Below are positions 42,396-51,940 of a stretch of 64,000 nucleotides of DNA, piece after piece. Source of the DNA: Chitinophaga sp. sic0106 (GTDB lineage Bacteria > Bacteroidota > Bacteroidia > Chitinophagales > Chitinophagaceae). A program made the translations under genes and the position numbers. Below the pieces are notes generated by a model. The model was not told the DNA's origin. It did no database searches and worked only from the letters and a program-made list of their open reading frames with translations. The DNA lies in the NCBI RefSeq assembly GCF_019219075.1, contig NZ_JAHUWJ010000015.1:124001-188000 (forward strand), given 5' to 3'. The stretch's first letter is position 1. Every line of letters starts with the position of its first letter.

Positions 42396-44768
42396 ATGAT
42401 ATCGAATTATCTGAAAACGGCACTTCGCAACCTGAAAAAAAACAAGACCTACGGGTTGCTGAATATCTTCGGACTCAGCATAGGTATTGTTTGCACCTGC
42501 CTCATACTCCTATGGGTAGAAGACGAGGTAAACTTCAATGGCTACATCCGGCAGAAAGACAATACCTGGCTCACTAAAATCCATTGGAACCTCAACAACG
42601 AACTGAGAACCTATACTTCCACTTCCGGCCCTGTAGGACCATCTGCCATTGCCGAAATTCCAGGTGTTAAATCATACGCACGCAGCACAGAAGGCTATAC
42701 CTCCGCATTATTCAACTACGGCAACAACCCTATGTACAGTTACGGCCGGTACGTAGATCCAGCCTTCCTGCAAATATTTGAATGCCAGTTCGTGGAAGGC
42801 ACGCCAGGGGATGCACTCACACAAGTGCACTCCCTCGTGATCACCGAAAAAACCGCAAAAAAATTATTTAATGCTACCACCGGCATCATAGGGAAAACTA
42901 TTACGGTAGATAACGCAAACGCCTATACGATTACAGGTGTGGTAAAAGATATACCGCTAAGCGCTTCGGTGCGGTTCGACTGGCTCGCCCCACTGGAGGC
43001 TGCCTACCAGGGTACCAACTCGCTCAGCAACTGGGAGGCTTTCCAACTGGAAACCTACTTCCAGACTACACCCGGCGCCAACATCGCCGCCATCACCAGT
43101 AAAATGAACCAACTGGCTAAACAAAATATTCCTACTTATGCCGTCACCTATTCGTTGCTAAACATGAACGACTGGCGACTCCGCAGTGAATACGAAAACG
43201 GCATCCAGAGCGGCGGCCGCATTGTATACGTCCGCCTGTTCCTCCTCATCGCCGGGATTATTTTGCTGGTTGCCTGTATCAACTTCATGAACCTTTCTAC
43301 CGCCCGCAGCGAACAACGCGCAAAGGAAGTAGGTGTGCGAAAAGCACTAGGCGCAGGGAAAGGAAAACTGATCATACAGTTCATCGGGGAAGCTATCGTT
43401 CAGGCAGCATTTGCCACCCTGGTAGCCATACTGCTGCTGGCTTTGGTATTACCGGCCTTCAATACTTTAGTGAATAAAATATTATCGCTGCAATTACTGC
43501 AACCTTCGCACCTGCTGGCTTTAGTGGCACTCACCCTCTTCTGCGGACTGCTGGCAGGTTCCTACCCTGCCTTGTATTTGTCCAATTTCAACCCTGTAGC
43601 GATTCTGAAAGGCTTCAAAGTGAAATCCGGCGGCGCGGCATTTATTCGCAAAGGCCTGGTGGTAGCGCAGTTCAGTATTTCGATTGTACTCATCATCGCT
43701 ACGGTTATTATCTACCAGCAAATACAGCATGTTAAATCAAGGGATCTCGGATTTAATATCGAGCGCCTTATTTCTATAAATGCCACCGGCGATGTTGTCA
43801 AAAACTTCGCCTCCATCCGCGATGCACTCTACCACACCGGTGCCATAGAAAAAGCTGCCCTGGCGGATCACAACCCGTTATACGATGGCAACAGTACCGA
43901 CCGCATTACCTGGGATGGCAAGCCGGCGAACGCTTCCTCCATCACCTCCATGCGTTTCATCGGCCCGGGCTTCCTGGAAACTACAGGTATGCAGCTGCTG
44001 GAAGGGCAAAACCTAACCCGCGAAGCGGACGACAGCATCAACGTAATGGTAAACCAGGCTTTTGCCAAACAAATAGGCGCCGGCAGTCCACTCGGGAAAA
44101 TGCTGTACGCCAGGGTATCCGACAGCGTTACCATGAAATTTCGTATAGCCGGTGTAGTGAAAGATTATGTGTATGGTGATATGTACGGCAGTCCGGACCC
44201 CGTCATGTTCCTCGGTATCCCTTCCCGTACCAACACCATCTATGCCCGGTTAAACGCCAACATTGCGCCGGAAGTAGCCATGGCACGAATTGGAGACGTG
44301 ATGCGCCGGTTTAATCCTGCTTATCCTTTTACCTACAGCTTCACGGATAAGCAGTTTAATGATATGTTTCAGAATGAAATGCTGATGCAGCAACTCAGTC
44401 GCATCTTCGCCGCTATTGCCATCATTATCAGCTGCCTCGGCCTCTTTGGCTTATCCGCCTACACAGCAGAACGCCGCACCAAAGAAATCGGTATCCGCAA
44501 GGTACTCGGCGCCAGCACACAAAGCATCACAACTTTATTGTCGCTCGATTTTCTTAAGCTGGTAGCCATCTCCATGTTGATTGCATTTCCTGCTGCCTGG
44601 TGGATGATGGCGCAGTGGCTGCAACAATATAAATACCATGTACAGGTAGGCCCGGCAGTGTTCCTGTTTGCTGGCATCACCGCCATCCTCATTACCATGC
44701 TTACCATCAGCTATCAATCCATAAAGGCCAGCATGGCCGATCCGGTGAAGAGTTTAAAAACAGAATAA
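42396..44768 (+). CDS. FtsX-like (MacB-type) ABC transporter permease
   Basis: A 790-residue permease with the duplicated MacB/FtsX layout typical of Bacteroidota: an N-terminal helix (NYLKTALRNLKKNKTYGLLNIFGLSIGI), a large MacB-like periplasmic domain, a first three-helix FtsX block (CINFMNLSTARSEQRAKEVGVRKALGA), a second periplasmic domain and a second FtsX block (AYTAERRTKEIGIRKVLGAS). Such permeases work with a separate ATPase that is not in this window. Substrate or role (export, or envelope mechanotransmission) is unknown. Confidence 0.93.
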   Translation: MISNYLKTALRNLKKNKTYGLLNIFGLSIGIVCTCLILLWVEDEVNFNGYIRQKDNTWLTKIHWNLNNELRTYTSTSGPVGPSAIAEIPGVKSYARSTEGYTSALFNYGNNPMYSYGRYVDPAFLQIFECQFVEGTPGDALTQVHSLVITEKTAKKLFNATTGIIGKTITVDNANAYTITGVVKDIPLSASVRFDWLAPLEAAYQGTNSLSNWEAFQLETYFQTTPGANIAAITSKMNQLAKQNIPTYAVTYSLLNMNDWRLRSEYENGIQSGGRIVYVRLFLLIAGIILLVACINFMNLSTARSEQRAKEVGVRKALGAGKGKLIIQFIGEAIVQAAFATLVAILLLALVLPAFNTLVNKILSLQLLQPSHLLALVALTLFCGLLAGSYPALYLSNFNPVAILKGFKVKSGGAAFIRKGLVVAQFSISIVLIIATVIIYQQIQHVKSRDLGFNIERLISINATGDVVKNFASIRDALYHTGAIEKAALADHNPLYDGNSTDRITWDGKPANASSITSMRFIGPGFLETTGMQLLEGQNLTREADDSINVMVNQAFAKQIGAGSPLGKMLYARVSDSVTMKFRIAGVVKDYVYGDMYGSPDPVMFLGIPSRTNTIYARLNANIAPEVAMARIGDVMRRFNPAYPFTYSFTDKQFNDMFQNEMLMQQLSRIFAAIAIIISCLGLFGLSAYTAERRTKEIGIRKVLGASTQSITTLLSLDFLKLVAISMLIAFPAAWWMMAQWLQQYKYHVQVGPAVFLFAGITAILITMLTISYQSIKASMADPVKSLKTE

Positions 44769-44784
44769 CATACATCTCTCCAAA

Positions 44785-44829
44785 ATGCAAAAGAGAGACA
44801 GCGCTAATGCTACTGTCTCTCTTTTGCAT
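44785..44829. terminator. Bidirectional terminator
   Basis: Perfect 17-base arms ATGCAAAAGAGAGACAG and its complement flank an 11-base loop. It lies between the convergent FtsX-permease and GH9 genes. The stem ends in TTTTGCAT on the plus strand; there is no separate T-run. Confidence 0.7.
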
Positions 44830-44838
44830 TAAAGCATT

Positions 44839-46665
44839 TTAATTACCTTCTGCCACGGCCCACATATACCACGCCGCATGCGGCAGCCACTGTTCTGCCC
44901 ATCGCCAGTCATCATCTTTACCAGTAGTTTTGTAAGATAAATTAAACGCAATGCCATGTTCATCCGCAATGCCGGATGTAATGCCATTCACGATTCCACC
45001 GGGTGCGTTGGTGTACTCAAACGTACCAAAAAATCCATAGGCGGGATTGTTATGACCCGTCCCCTGCATCATACAGGCATCATATGGGTTTAGTCCCAGT
45101 ATCCAATTGAGCTGATTGGTAGCATAATTTCTTAGGCTGGCAGCCAGTTTGGGATCATCCGCAAAAAATTTCGCGGCCATGCGTGCTGCCGTAGCGATGG
45201 AGCCAAGTCGCGCATTTTCACCCTGCCACCACGGGGCAGCATCGCTGCCATGCGGAAAAAAGAAACTGCTGCGTCTTACACCAGCCGTATCCTGTACTAA
45301 TTGCCGACCATATCCAAATGGATTCGCTACTTCGGTGGTGATACCGGCTTCAAATGAAAAAGAGCGCTGTAGGGCAGTGCGAATAGTAGCTTGTTGCGCC
45401 GCCGTAGCATAAGGATAAAACTTCATCAGACTCACCGCCGGCAAACCCGCATCAGATGGATGAAAGAAAGGCCGGTCCTTATCATCCGCACGCCAGTAGT
45501 TTTTATATTGGTTCCATTGTTGCAGCCGGTCAGTCAGTTGCTTTGCTCTGGAAGCCGCATAGGCCTGGTAATGCGGCGCTTTTGTGGCCTCATACAAGGC
45601 TGTAGCCGCTGCTAATGCACAATAGTCATCTACAATATTTTCTTTGCCATCATTGGTCATTTCCAGGTTGTGCTTTTCCAAATAGGCAAATGCCCGTTTG
45701 GCAGCTTCCAGATATTGCGCATTCGTATAGTCGCCACAGGTATCATAGGTTGCAGCTTTTGCCAGGGCGGCAATCGCAATACCACCGCCGGAACGAAAGC
45801 TCACCTGGTAGCTTTGCCATTCGGTATTATCATTTCCGGAAGTAAAGCTCTGGTCTTTGTTTTCCTTAATGCGGTAATTCTTTTCTTCCGGCCTGATCAC
45901 GCGGTCCACGGCTCGTTTACCTGGTCCGGGAGCGCTTACACTTCTGAAAAAAGAACCTTCCTTTACCTGCAACCTGGTAAGGTAATCAGCACCATACATC
46001 GCTTCATCCAGCAGCCTGCGTTTAAACTGTCTGAAATCATTACCGGGCCTTGCCTGCAGCAGTTCGTAAGTATTGAGCAGGCTCCATACGGTGAGAGAAA
46101 TCTGCTGTGGATTAAAATAAGTAGAAAAAGACAGGTGAGAGAGATGTTTGCCGTAATCGCCGGTAGCATCGTACCAACCGCCATGAGCGTCCACCGTATC
46201 GCGGGTATGGAGCAATCCCACGTGGTGGTCGGCCGCATCCGGCAATCCGCTGCTGCGCTGTCCCTTGAAATAGTAAATCACATCTGATAAGGTCTGACGT
46301 TCCAATACATCTGTACCGATTTCAAACAATTCGGAGGTCCATTCCTGCTGGTTAAAGGTCGCTCTCAGTCTGTATTTACCAGGCGTTGCAAATTCGGAGA
46401 AATCCATCTCCCGGAAATAACGCTGCCAGTTATCAACTGTTTGCGCTTGCTGCGACACCTTACCGGAATAAACCACCTGGTTGTTGACATCCAGCAGCTG
46501 AAAGTTGCCGGCGGTGCCAGGTGTTTCGCTTTGAAGGATGGCGCGTTTGGGGCCTGTAACTTCATAACCAACATGATTAGTGAGTACCCGTACAGTTTGG
46601 GAAAAGACGGAAAAAGGCAATAATAGCCCTATGATAAATAGTAATCGAAAGGATAGAAAAGGCAT
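44839..46665 (-). CDS. Glycoside hydrolase family 9 (endoglucanase-type), secreted
   Basis: A 608-residue secreted GH9 enzyme. A signal peptide (ending FSVFSQ) is followed by the CelD-type Ig-like domain (about 23-115, NHVGYEVTGPKRAIL) and the (α/α)6 catalytic domain. The catalytic Asp pair lies in GGWYDATGDYGKHLSH (about 168-183), and the C-terminal acid in DDDWRWAEQWLPHAAWYMWAV. It cleaves internal beta-1,4 (or mixed-linkage) glucan bonds; exact specificity is unknown. It lies downstream of a GH3 gene on the same strand, with a terminator-like hairpin between them. Confidence 0.92.
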   Translation of the reverse strand: MPFLSFRLLFIIGLLLPFSVFSQTVRVLTNHVGYEVTGPKRAILQSETPGTAGNFQLLDVNNQVVYSGKVSQQAQTVDNWQRYFREMDFSEFATPGKYRLRATFNQQEWTSELFEIGTDVLERQTLSDVIYYFKGQRSSGLPDAADHHVGLLHTRDTVDAHGGWYDATGDYGKHLSHLSFSTYFNPQQISLTVWSLLNTYELLQARPGNDFRQFKRRLLDEAMYGADYLTRLQVKEGSFFRSVSAPGPGKRAVDRVIRPEEKNYRIKENKDQSFTSGNDNTEWQSYQVSFRSGGGIAIAALAKAATYDTCGDYTNAQYLEAAKRAFAYLEKHNLEMTNDGKENIVDDYCALAAATALYEATKAPHYQAYAASRAKQLTDRLQQWNQYKNYWRADDKDRPFFHPSDAGLPAVSLMKFYPYATAAQQATIRTALQRSFSFEAGITTEVANPFGYGRQLVQDTAGVRRSSFFFPHGSDAAPWWQGENARLGSIATAARMAAKFFADDPKLAASLRNYATNQLNWILGLNPYDACMMQGTGHNNPAYGFFGTFEYTNAPGGIVNGITSGIADEHGIAFNLSYKTTGKDDDWRWAEQWLPHAAWYMWAVAEGN

Positions 46666-46666
46666 A

Positions 46667-46710
46667 AAAAAACGGGAATGTTTCTATTAAGATAAACATT
46701 CCCGTTTTTT
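46667..46710. terminator. Hairpin between GH3 and GH9 genes
   Basis: Perfect 17-base arms (AAAAAACGGGAATGTTT and complement) with a 10-base loop lie directly before the GH9 ATG and after the GH3 stop. It should stop GH3 transcription, so GH9 probably has its own weak start or reads through. Confidence 0.75.
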
Positions 46711-46717
46711 AAACTAA

Positions 46718-48877
46718 TTATTTTACACTAAAGGAAGATGTCAGTTTTGACTGTTGTGAGTCGCCGCCTACATGCACGGTATATTTACCCGGATACAGTT
46801 TCCATTTACCCTGTTGCAGATCCCATTTCTGTAATTCAGCAACGGGTATAGCCAGTTGTAATTCCTGTGCACCACCTTTGGTGGTATGCACGCGGCCAAA
46901 GGCTTTCAGCTCTTTCAGCGGCATACGGTCCACCGCAGGATAGCTGATGTACGCCTGTACTACCTCATCCGCATCATAGCTACCGGTGTTGCTAACCTTT
47001 ACGGACATACGAATAGTATCGCCCTGCTTATATTTTTCCTGTGGCTTGCCGGCCCAGTTGTAATCAAAAGTGGTATAGCTCATACCAAACCCAAACGGCC
47101 ACGCGGCTTTGCCGGTAAAGTAGCGGTAGGTGCGGTCCTTCATGCTATAGCTGTTATAGTCGGGCAGGTCTTTCACGGAATGATAGAAGGTGAGGGGGAG
47201 TCGTCCTGATGGTGCATACTTACCATACACCAGATCAGCCAGTGCGGTACCGCCCTGCTCACCAGGATACCATGCCAGGATGATCGCATCTGCATAAGGT
47301 TCAATTTCAGTGATATCTACTGCGCTGCCTGCGGTTACCACGGCTATGATAGGCTTTTTATGAGCAGCCCTTAGCTTCTTCATAAATAAAACCTGTGAAC
47401 GCGGTAAGCTCAGGGTGTTTTTATCACCACCGGCGGGCGACAAAAACGCATCTCCGTCTTCGCCTTCCAGCAGTGGCGTTAAGCCGATTACAGCTACGGT
47501 AACATCACAGTTTTCTGACGCCCAGATACCGCCGAAATGCAGCGTATCGGTGAAGTCGCAACCCTGGTCGTACTGCATGGCTACCGCCGGACCTGCGGCC
47601 TTACTGAGGCCTGCAGCGAAGGTGACCATGTTACCGGATACACCGTGGTAGTTACCCATCAGGGCTTCCAGCGATACGGAGTTGGAGCCGGTTACCAGCA
47701 TAGAAGAATATTTATCATGCTGTAGTGGCAGCACGCCATTGTTTTTCAGCAGCACCATACTTTTTCTGGCCGCCTCCAGGGCCAATTGTGCATGCCAGGC
47801 GTTGTTAACACTGTCGGCGCCATAGCTGGCATAGGCACGATCCGCGGGATTGTTGTACAGTCCCAGCTTCATCTGCGTGCGGAGTGATTTGATCAGGGCC
47901 GAATCTACATCTGCGGCTTTGAGCCATCCTTTGTCGATGGCTTTCATCACATCATCCTGGAGGATGTTGGCGCAGTCGAGGTTCACCCCTGCCTTAATTG
48001 CAGCAGCAGCCACTTCTTCCCGGGTAGGAATCGCTTTATGGCGTTGCCAGATATCATCGAGTGCCCAGCAGTCGGTTACTACCTGTCCGCCGAATTTCCA
48101 TTCTTTACGAAGGATATCCTGGAGCAGGGTGTTGCCGGTGCAGCAAGGCTCACTATTTACGCGGTTATAGGCGCACATGATGGATTCCACTTTCCCATCC
48201 ACCATTTTTTTGAATGCATAGAGGTAGGTTTCGCGCAGGTCCTTTTGATCCACGATGGCGTTGAACTGGTGGCGATCTTTTTCTGGTCCGCTGTGTACCG
48301 CAAAGTGTTTGGCACAGGCAGCTGTTTTCAGATGTTCCGGATCATCACCTTGCAAACCATTTACGAAAGCACCTGCCATGGTAGCAGTCAGATAGGGGTC
48401 CTCACCGTAGGTCTCCTGTCCTCTGCCCCACCTTGGATCGCGGAAGATATTGACGTTAGGTGTCCAGAAGTTCAGGCCCATGTATTGCACATGTCTGTTT
48501 TTAGCGACAGACATATTATACTTTGCGCGTGCTTCCGTGGAAATGCTGTTGGCTACAGCCTTTGCCAGTTCCGGATCAAAGGTGGATGACAAACCTACTG
48601 CCTGCGGATAAACAGTAGCTTCTCCGCCTCTGGCTATGCCGTGTAGCGCTTCATTCCACCAGTTATACGCCGGAATACCCAGGCGTTCAATGGCCGGACT
48701 GTTATAGCCGAGCAGGGAGATTTTTTCTTTCAGGGTAAGGGTGTGCATCAGGTCCTGTACTCTGGTTTCTGTTGGCAGGTCGGCCCTTCGGAACGCTGGC
48801 TGCTGTTGAGCATCCAGCTGTTGTACCGCAAAAATTCCGAGGGCGATCGCAAATAGTCTACGTTTCATCTCGTGCAA
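46718..48877 (-). CDS. Glycoside hydrolase family 3, secreted beta-glucosidase/beta-xylosidase
   Basis: A 719-residue secreted GH3 enzyme with a signal peptide (MHEMKRRLFAIALGIFAVQQLDAQ). The N-terminal TIM-barrel has KHFAVHSGPEKDRHQFNA and the nucleophile Asp in GQVVTDCWALDDIW, a pattern closer to beta-xylosidase types than to typical bacterial beta-glucosidases. The C-terminal α/β sandwich (VTAGSAVDITEIEPYADAIIL) and a fibronectin III-like end domain (GFGMSYTTFDYN onward) complete it. It probably finishes degradation of oligosaccharides released by GH9-type enzymes. Confidence 0.93.
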   Translation of the reverse strand: MHEMKRRLFAIALGIFAVQQLDAQQQPAFRRADLPTETRVQDLMHTLTLKEKISLLGYNSPAIERLGIPAYNWWNEALHGIARGGEATVYPQAVGLSSTFDPELAKAVANSISTEARAKYNMSVAKNRHVQYMGLNFWTPNVNIFRDPRWGRGQETYGEDPYLTATMAGAFVNGLQGDDPEHLKTAACAKHFAVHSGPEKDRHQFNAIVDQKDLRETYLYAFKKMVDGKVESIMCAYNRVNSEPCCTGNTLLQDILRKEWKFGGQVVTDCWALDDIWQRHKAIPTREEVAAAAIKAGVNLDCANILQDDVMKAIDKGWLKAADVDSALIKSLRTQMKLGLYNNPADRAYASYGADSVNNAWHAQLALEAARKSMVLLKNNGVLPLQHDKYSSMLVTGSNSVSLEALMGNYHGVSGNMVTFAAGLSKAAGPAVAMQYDQGCDFTDTLHFGGIWASENCDVTVAVIGLTPLLEGEDGDAFLSPAGGDKNTLSLPRSQVLFMKKLRAAHKKPIIAVVTAGSAVDITEIEPYADAIILAWYPGEQGGTALADLVYGKYAPSGRLPLTFYHSVKDLPDYNSYSMKDRTYRYFTGKAAWPFGFGMSYTTFDYNWAGKPQEKYKQGDTIRMSVKVSNTGSYDADEVVQAYISYPAVDRMPLKELKAFGRVHTTKGGAQELQLAIPVAELQKWDLQQGKWKLYPGKYTVHVGGDSQQSKLTSSFSVK

Positions 48878-48893
48878 GATATTAATAAAATTT

Positions 48894-48935
48894 AAAAAGA
48901 GGAAAGTGCAGCCGTAGCTGTTCTTTCCTCTTTTT
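48894..48935. terminator. Terminator of the aldo/keto reductase gene
   Basis: A 13-base stem AAAAAGAGGAAAG/CTTTCCTCTTTTT with a 16-base loop has T-runs on both strands. It lies 24 bases after the reductase stop and before the GH3 ATG. Confidence 0.75.
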
Positions 48936-48958
48936 AAGCAATTTCTGATACTATTTTT

Positions 48959-49792
48959 TTAGAAATTGAAATTCGCCGGATCAGGACCTACACGGGTACC
49001 TTTATCCAGCGCATCAATCAGTGCAATATCTGCTGCTGCGATCTCAAAGCCAAATACTTTGGCGTTGTCTTCGATTCTTTTTTGCTGAATGCTTTTAGGA
49101 ATGGTAACAATTCCTTTTTGCAAATCCCATCTGAGTACAAGCTGGGCAACTGACACTGCATATTTCTGTGCCAGTTCTTTCAGTTCAGGAATATCGAAGA
49201 TCTGTCCCTGCATGAGTGGGCTCCAGGCTTCGAACTGGATGTTATGTTGCTTCGCAAACTGTTGCAGGGCGGGCTGTTGCAGGCGTGGATGGAATTCCAG
49301 CTGATCCACCATAGGTGTAACTTTAGCGGACTGCATCAGGTCTTCCAGCTGGTGTTGCAGAAAGTTACTCACTCCGATTGCCTTCACACGGCCTTCTGCA
49401 TACAATGTTTCCAGTGCGCGCCAGGTTTCTTTGTACTTACCGGCTACCGGCCAGTGGATCAGGTAGAGATCCAGGTAATCTGTTTTCAGTTTTTCCAGTG
49501 AGGTTTCAAATGCTTTGATGGCAGTGTCATATCCCTGATCAGCATTCCAAACTTTAGTGGTAATGAAAACATCTTTTCTGTCGGTGGTATGGTCAGCAAT
49601 AGCAGTACCTACTCCTTCTTCATTGCCATATATAGCAGCAGTATCAATATGCCTATAACCTGCGTCCAGTGCAAATTTCACGGCGTCAATCACTTCCTGT
49701 CCTTCATTCGTTCTCCACACGCCCAATCCGAAATATGGCATTTCTACGCCGTTTGCCAGCTTTACTGTGCCTTTGATGTCTGTAATGTTCAT
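48959..49792 (-). CDS. Aldo/keto reductase
   Basis: A 277-residue NADPH-dependent aldo/keto reductase. Catalytic tetrad residues are visible: Asp in GYRHIDTAAIYGNEEGVG (with Tyr), Lys in FITTKVWNADQGYD, and His in DLYLIHWP. The cofactor-binding end is TIPKSIQQKRIEDNAKVFGFEI. It reduces aldehydes, ketoses or 2,5-diketogluconate-type compounds; the exact substrate is not predictable. An exact -7 element lies upstream at 49836. It may act on a sugar released by the GH genes, but a terminator separates it from them. Confidence 0.94.
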   Translation of the reverse strand: MNITDIKGTVKLANGVEMPYFGLGVWRTNEGQEVIDAVKFALDAGYRHIDTAAIYGNEEGVGTAIADHTTDRKDVFITTKVWNADQGYDTAIKAFETSLEKLKTDYLDLYLIHWPVAGKYKETWRALETLYAEGRVKAIGVSNFLQHQLEDLMQSAKVTPMVDQLEFHPRLQQPALQQFAKQHNIQFEAWSPLMQGQIFDIPELKELAQKYAVSVAQLVLRWDLQKGIVTIPKSIQQKRIEDNAKVFGFEIAAADIALIDALDKGTRVGPDPANFNF

Positions 49793-49835
49793 AATTTGAT
49801 CTTTTGCTTCGTTAATTAAAATCGCTAAGGGATTA

Positions 49836-49843
49836 CAAAATTA
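49836..49843 (-). promoter_or_regulatory. -7 promoter element of the aldo/keto reductase
   Basis: On the minus strand the sequence is TAATTTTG, an exact match to TAnnTTTG, 43 bases before the ATG. No convincing -33 TTTG is seen at the expected spacing. Confidence 0.45.
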
Positions 49844-49904
49844 ATTCCAATCTAATTAACTCAGTCATCTTATAATTCATAACAATTATCAGAATAATGA
49901 TAGT

Positions 49905-50489
49905 TTATTTTTTGAGCAGGGAGTCTTCCTGTTCTTTATAGTAGCGTTCTACGAGGCGACTATCGGGCAGCGAGTTCAGCACAGCGATGAGCCATTTATC
50001 TGCTTTTTTCACCAGTTTACCTTTGTAATAGCCCACGGCCATCAGCTGTATTTCACCGCTTTTGATATCGGTCCATACGTTGGCGCAATACATGCTCACG
50101 CGCACGGAATCGTTGGGCAGCATTTCAAACTGCATGTTGCTGATAAGGTGGCGTTGCTGGAATTTTGCACTCTTCACGCTTTCGCCGAGTTGTACGACTC
50201 TGGTGGCAAAGTTCTCCTTACCTCTGAGTTTCACGCCGTCAATCTCGCCCCGGATGCTGTCATCCATAAACTCCAGGCATTTTTCGAGGCTGCCGTTATC
50301 GAAATTTTCCGCAAAGCCATAGATTACTTTTTCTATTTGTTGCTGATCGCGGTAACGCACATCGTATTTAAGGGTGGTGTCGGGTAAGGCCGTGCTGCTT
50401 TCTTTGAGTGGGTCGCGTTGCGGTTGACTGGGATTGGTGCACGCAAAGAAAGATATTACCATTGCCGCTGCGAATAGTGGTTTAACCAT
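49905..50489 (-). CDS. Lipoprotein with SnoaL/NTF2-like domain
   Basis: A 194-residue lipoprotein starting MVKPLFAAAMVISFFAC (lipobox Cys near residue 17); an in-frame extension to 50534 is not used. The mature part resembles an NTF2-fold domain: IEKVIYGFAENFDNGSLEKCLEFMDDSIRGEID, a G-KENFATRV segment, and LMAVGYYKGKLVKKADKWLIAVLN. Periplasmic or surface location; function unknown. Confidence 0.75.
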   Translation of the reverse strand: MVKPLFAAAMVISFFACTNPSQPQRDPLKESSTALPDTTLKYDVRYRDQQQIEKVIYGFAENFDNGSLEKCLEFMDDSIRGEIDGVKLRGKENFATRVVQLGESVKSAKFQQRHLISNMQFEMLPNDSVRVSMYCANVWTDIKSGEIQLMAVGYYKGKLVKKADKWLIAVLNSLPDSRLVERYYKEQEDSLLKK

Positions 50490-50574
50490 GTAGGGGAAGT
50501 AATTTAAAGGGTTAGGCAAATCACACATGAACAACCTGGATTACGAATATCATGAAAAAAATGGAGGGGGCAAA

Positions 50575-50694
50575 ATGAAATCTTTCAAGGAAATACAAAA
50601 GAATCATAGCAGCCAGGAAATAGCTGAATCGCTCGTTTTCCCTGGCCCTAAGGACCCGGTTGAGCGTACGTCTACACTAACTGCTGCTCGTTAA
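50575..50694 (+). CDS. Tiny ORF, possible truncated SSQEIAE-type protein
   Basis: A 39-residue frame starting MKSFKEIQKNHSSQEIAESL. It can be extended in frame to 50527. The pattern EIQ-K-SSQEIAE-LVFP resembles the start of small, unnamed Bacteroidota proteins of about 80 residues (from memory, unverified), so this could be a 3'-truncated copy. It lies in the gap between the lipoprotein and the ATPase, on the opposite strand from both. Low certainty. Confidence 0.4.
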   Translation: MKSFKEIQKNHSSQEIAESLVFPGPKDPVERTSTLTAAR

Positions 50695-50716
50695 TGGTGT
50701 TTTCAAACAAGAGGAT

Positions 50717-51922
50717 TTAGACGATAAAATCGAATATTGGTAGCATTGTCACCTTCATTCCATTTTCTTCATAAGTATCCCTTTGGTTTAGCGTAACAAT
50801 ATAGCCATCTTTTATACCAAGAGATTGCATCGCCTCCAGCAATCCGTTGTACTCCCTGCCAAAATTTTCGTCAGTAATTGTCAAACATACCTGAATCGCT
50901 TGTTTCACTGTATTTTTCTCCATGGTAATAAAGTCGCATTCTCCTCGTTCCTTGTAATAGAAGATATGCTTGTATCTGCGGCGCAAATGAAGGAATACAA
51001 GATTTTCCAAACGCCTGCCCAAATTATCACTTGTTGAAATAGAATTTTCAGTATACAATCCCATATCCATTACATATACCTTCTTAGGATTGCGTGCCTG
51101 TACTTTTAACGAATGGCTGAACAAAGGAATAAAGTCAAGCAGGTAAGCATCTTTTAGGTAAGAAAAGTATTCTAAGAATGTAGCGGGGGATTTGATATCA
51201 AACATTCCAACCAGTTTACTGGCGGACAGAAGATTTCCAATATTGGTAATAAGAAACGCTGTTAGCTGACGTAAGGTAGTAACATCCCTCACAGCATGCC
51301 TGACAGCAATATCTCTCATCAATACATCATCTACAAGCGTATTCAATACAGCAGGAATTCCCGTTTTGATGTATTCAGGTATTCCCCCCGTTTTAAGATA
51401 ATTCATCACGGCCTCCTCCCCATTCACTATCTTTTTGAACCGGATAAATTCTGAATAGGAAAATGGAAATAGTTCCATGGACAAATGTCTGCCTGTTAAG
51501 TGTGTACCTAATTCGACACTAAGCATAGAAGCATTCGAACCAGTGATGAATACCTTGTAACCTTCACGCAAAAGTTGATTTATATATTTTTCCCACCCTA
51601 CTACGATTTGTATTTCATTAAAGAAAAGAACTTTGAGACTTCTTCTCTCGATTTCCTGATGAAGACGGGCAAAGTCTTTCATATCAAAACCAGCCAATCT
51701 GATGTCATCAAAATTGAGATGCAGGGCATCCTGGTAATCTCTTCGGAGCAATTGTAACAGCAGCGTACTTTTACCACAGCGCCGAATACCAGTTATAATA
51801 GTAGCAAACGAATTAGCAACAGGAATGTCATTAAGCGCATCGCGCGTAAAACCGGATTCCTGATTAAAAAAAGTTTCCTTCTGCGAATCAATTACTAAAG
51901 CTATCTGGTCTTGTCTCAGCAT
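50717..51922 (-). CDS. AAA ATPase with DUF4143 domain
   Basis: A 401-residue protein. The N-terminal AAA_14 ATPase has Walker A TGIRRCGKSTLLLQLL (about 45-60) and Walker B VLFFNEIQIVVGWEKYI, followed by the sensor VFITGSNASMLSVELGTHLTGR. The Walker B Asp, normally DEIQ, is Asn here (FNEIQ, codon AAT), which may affect ATP hydrolysis. The C-terminal DUF4143 domain (about 205-360) ends in a PD-(D/E)XK-like block (FYYKERGECDFITMEKNTVKQAIQVCLTI). Role unknown in general; several groups suspect nuclease or mobile-element functions. A 27-base inverted repeat lies just upstream. Confidence 0.9.
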   Translation of the reverse strand: MLRQDQIALVIDSQKETFFNQESGFTRDALNDIPVANSFATIITGIRRCGKSTLLLQLLRRDYQDALHLNFDDIRLAGFDMKDFARLHQEIERRSLKVLFFNEIQIVVGWEKYINQLLREGYKVFITGSNASMLSVELGTHLTGRHLSMELFPFSYSEFIRFKKIVNGEEAVMNYLKTGGIPEYIKTGIPAVLNTLVDDVLMRDIAVRHAVRDVTTLRQLTAFLITNIGNLLSASKLVGMFDIKSPATFLEYFSYLKDAYLLDFIPLFSHSLKVQARNPKKVYVMDMGLYTENSISTSDNLGRRLENLVFLHLRRRYKHIFYYKERGECDFITMEKNTVKQAIQVCLTITDENFGREYNGLLEAMQSLGIKDGYIVTLNQRDTYEENGMKVTMLPIFDFIV

Positions 51923-51940
51923 TACGTGATAATTTTTACA

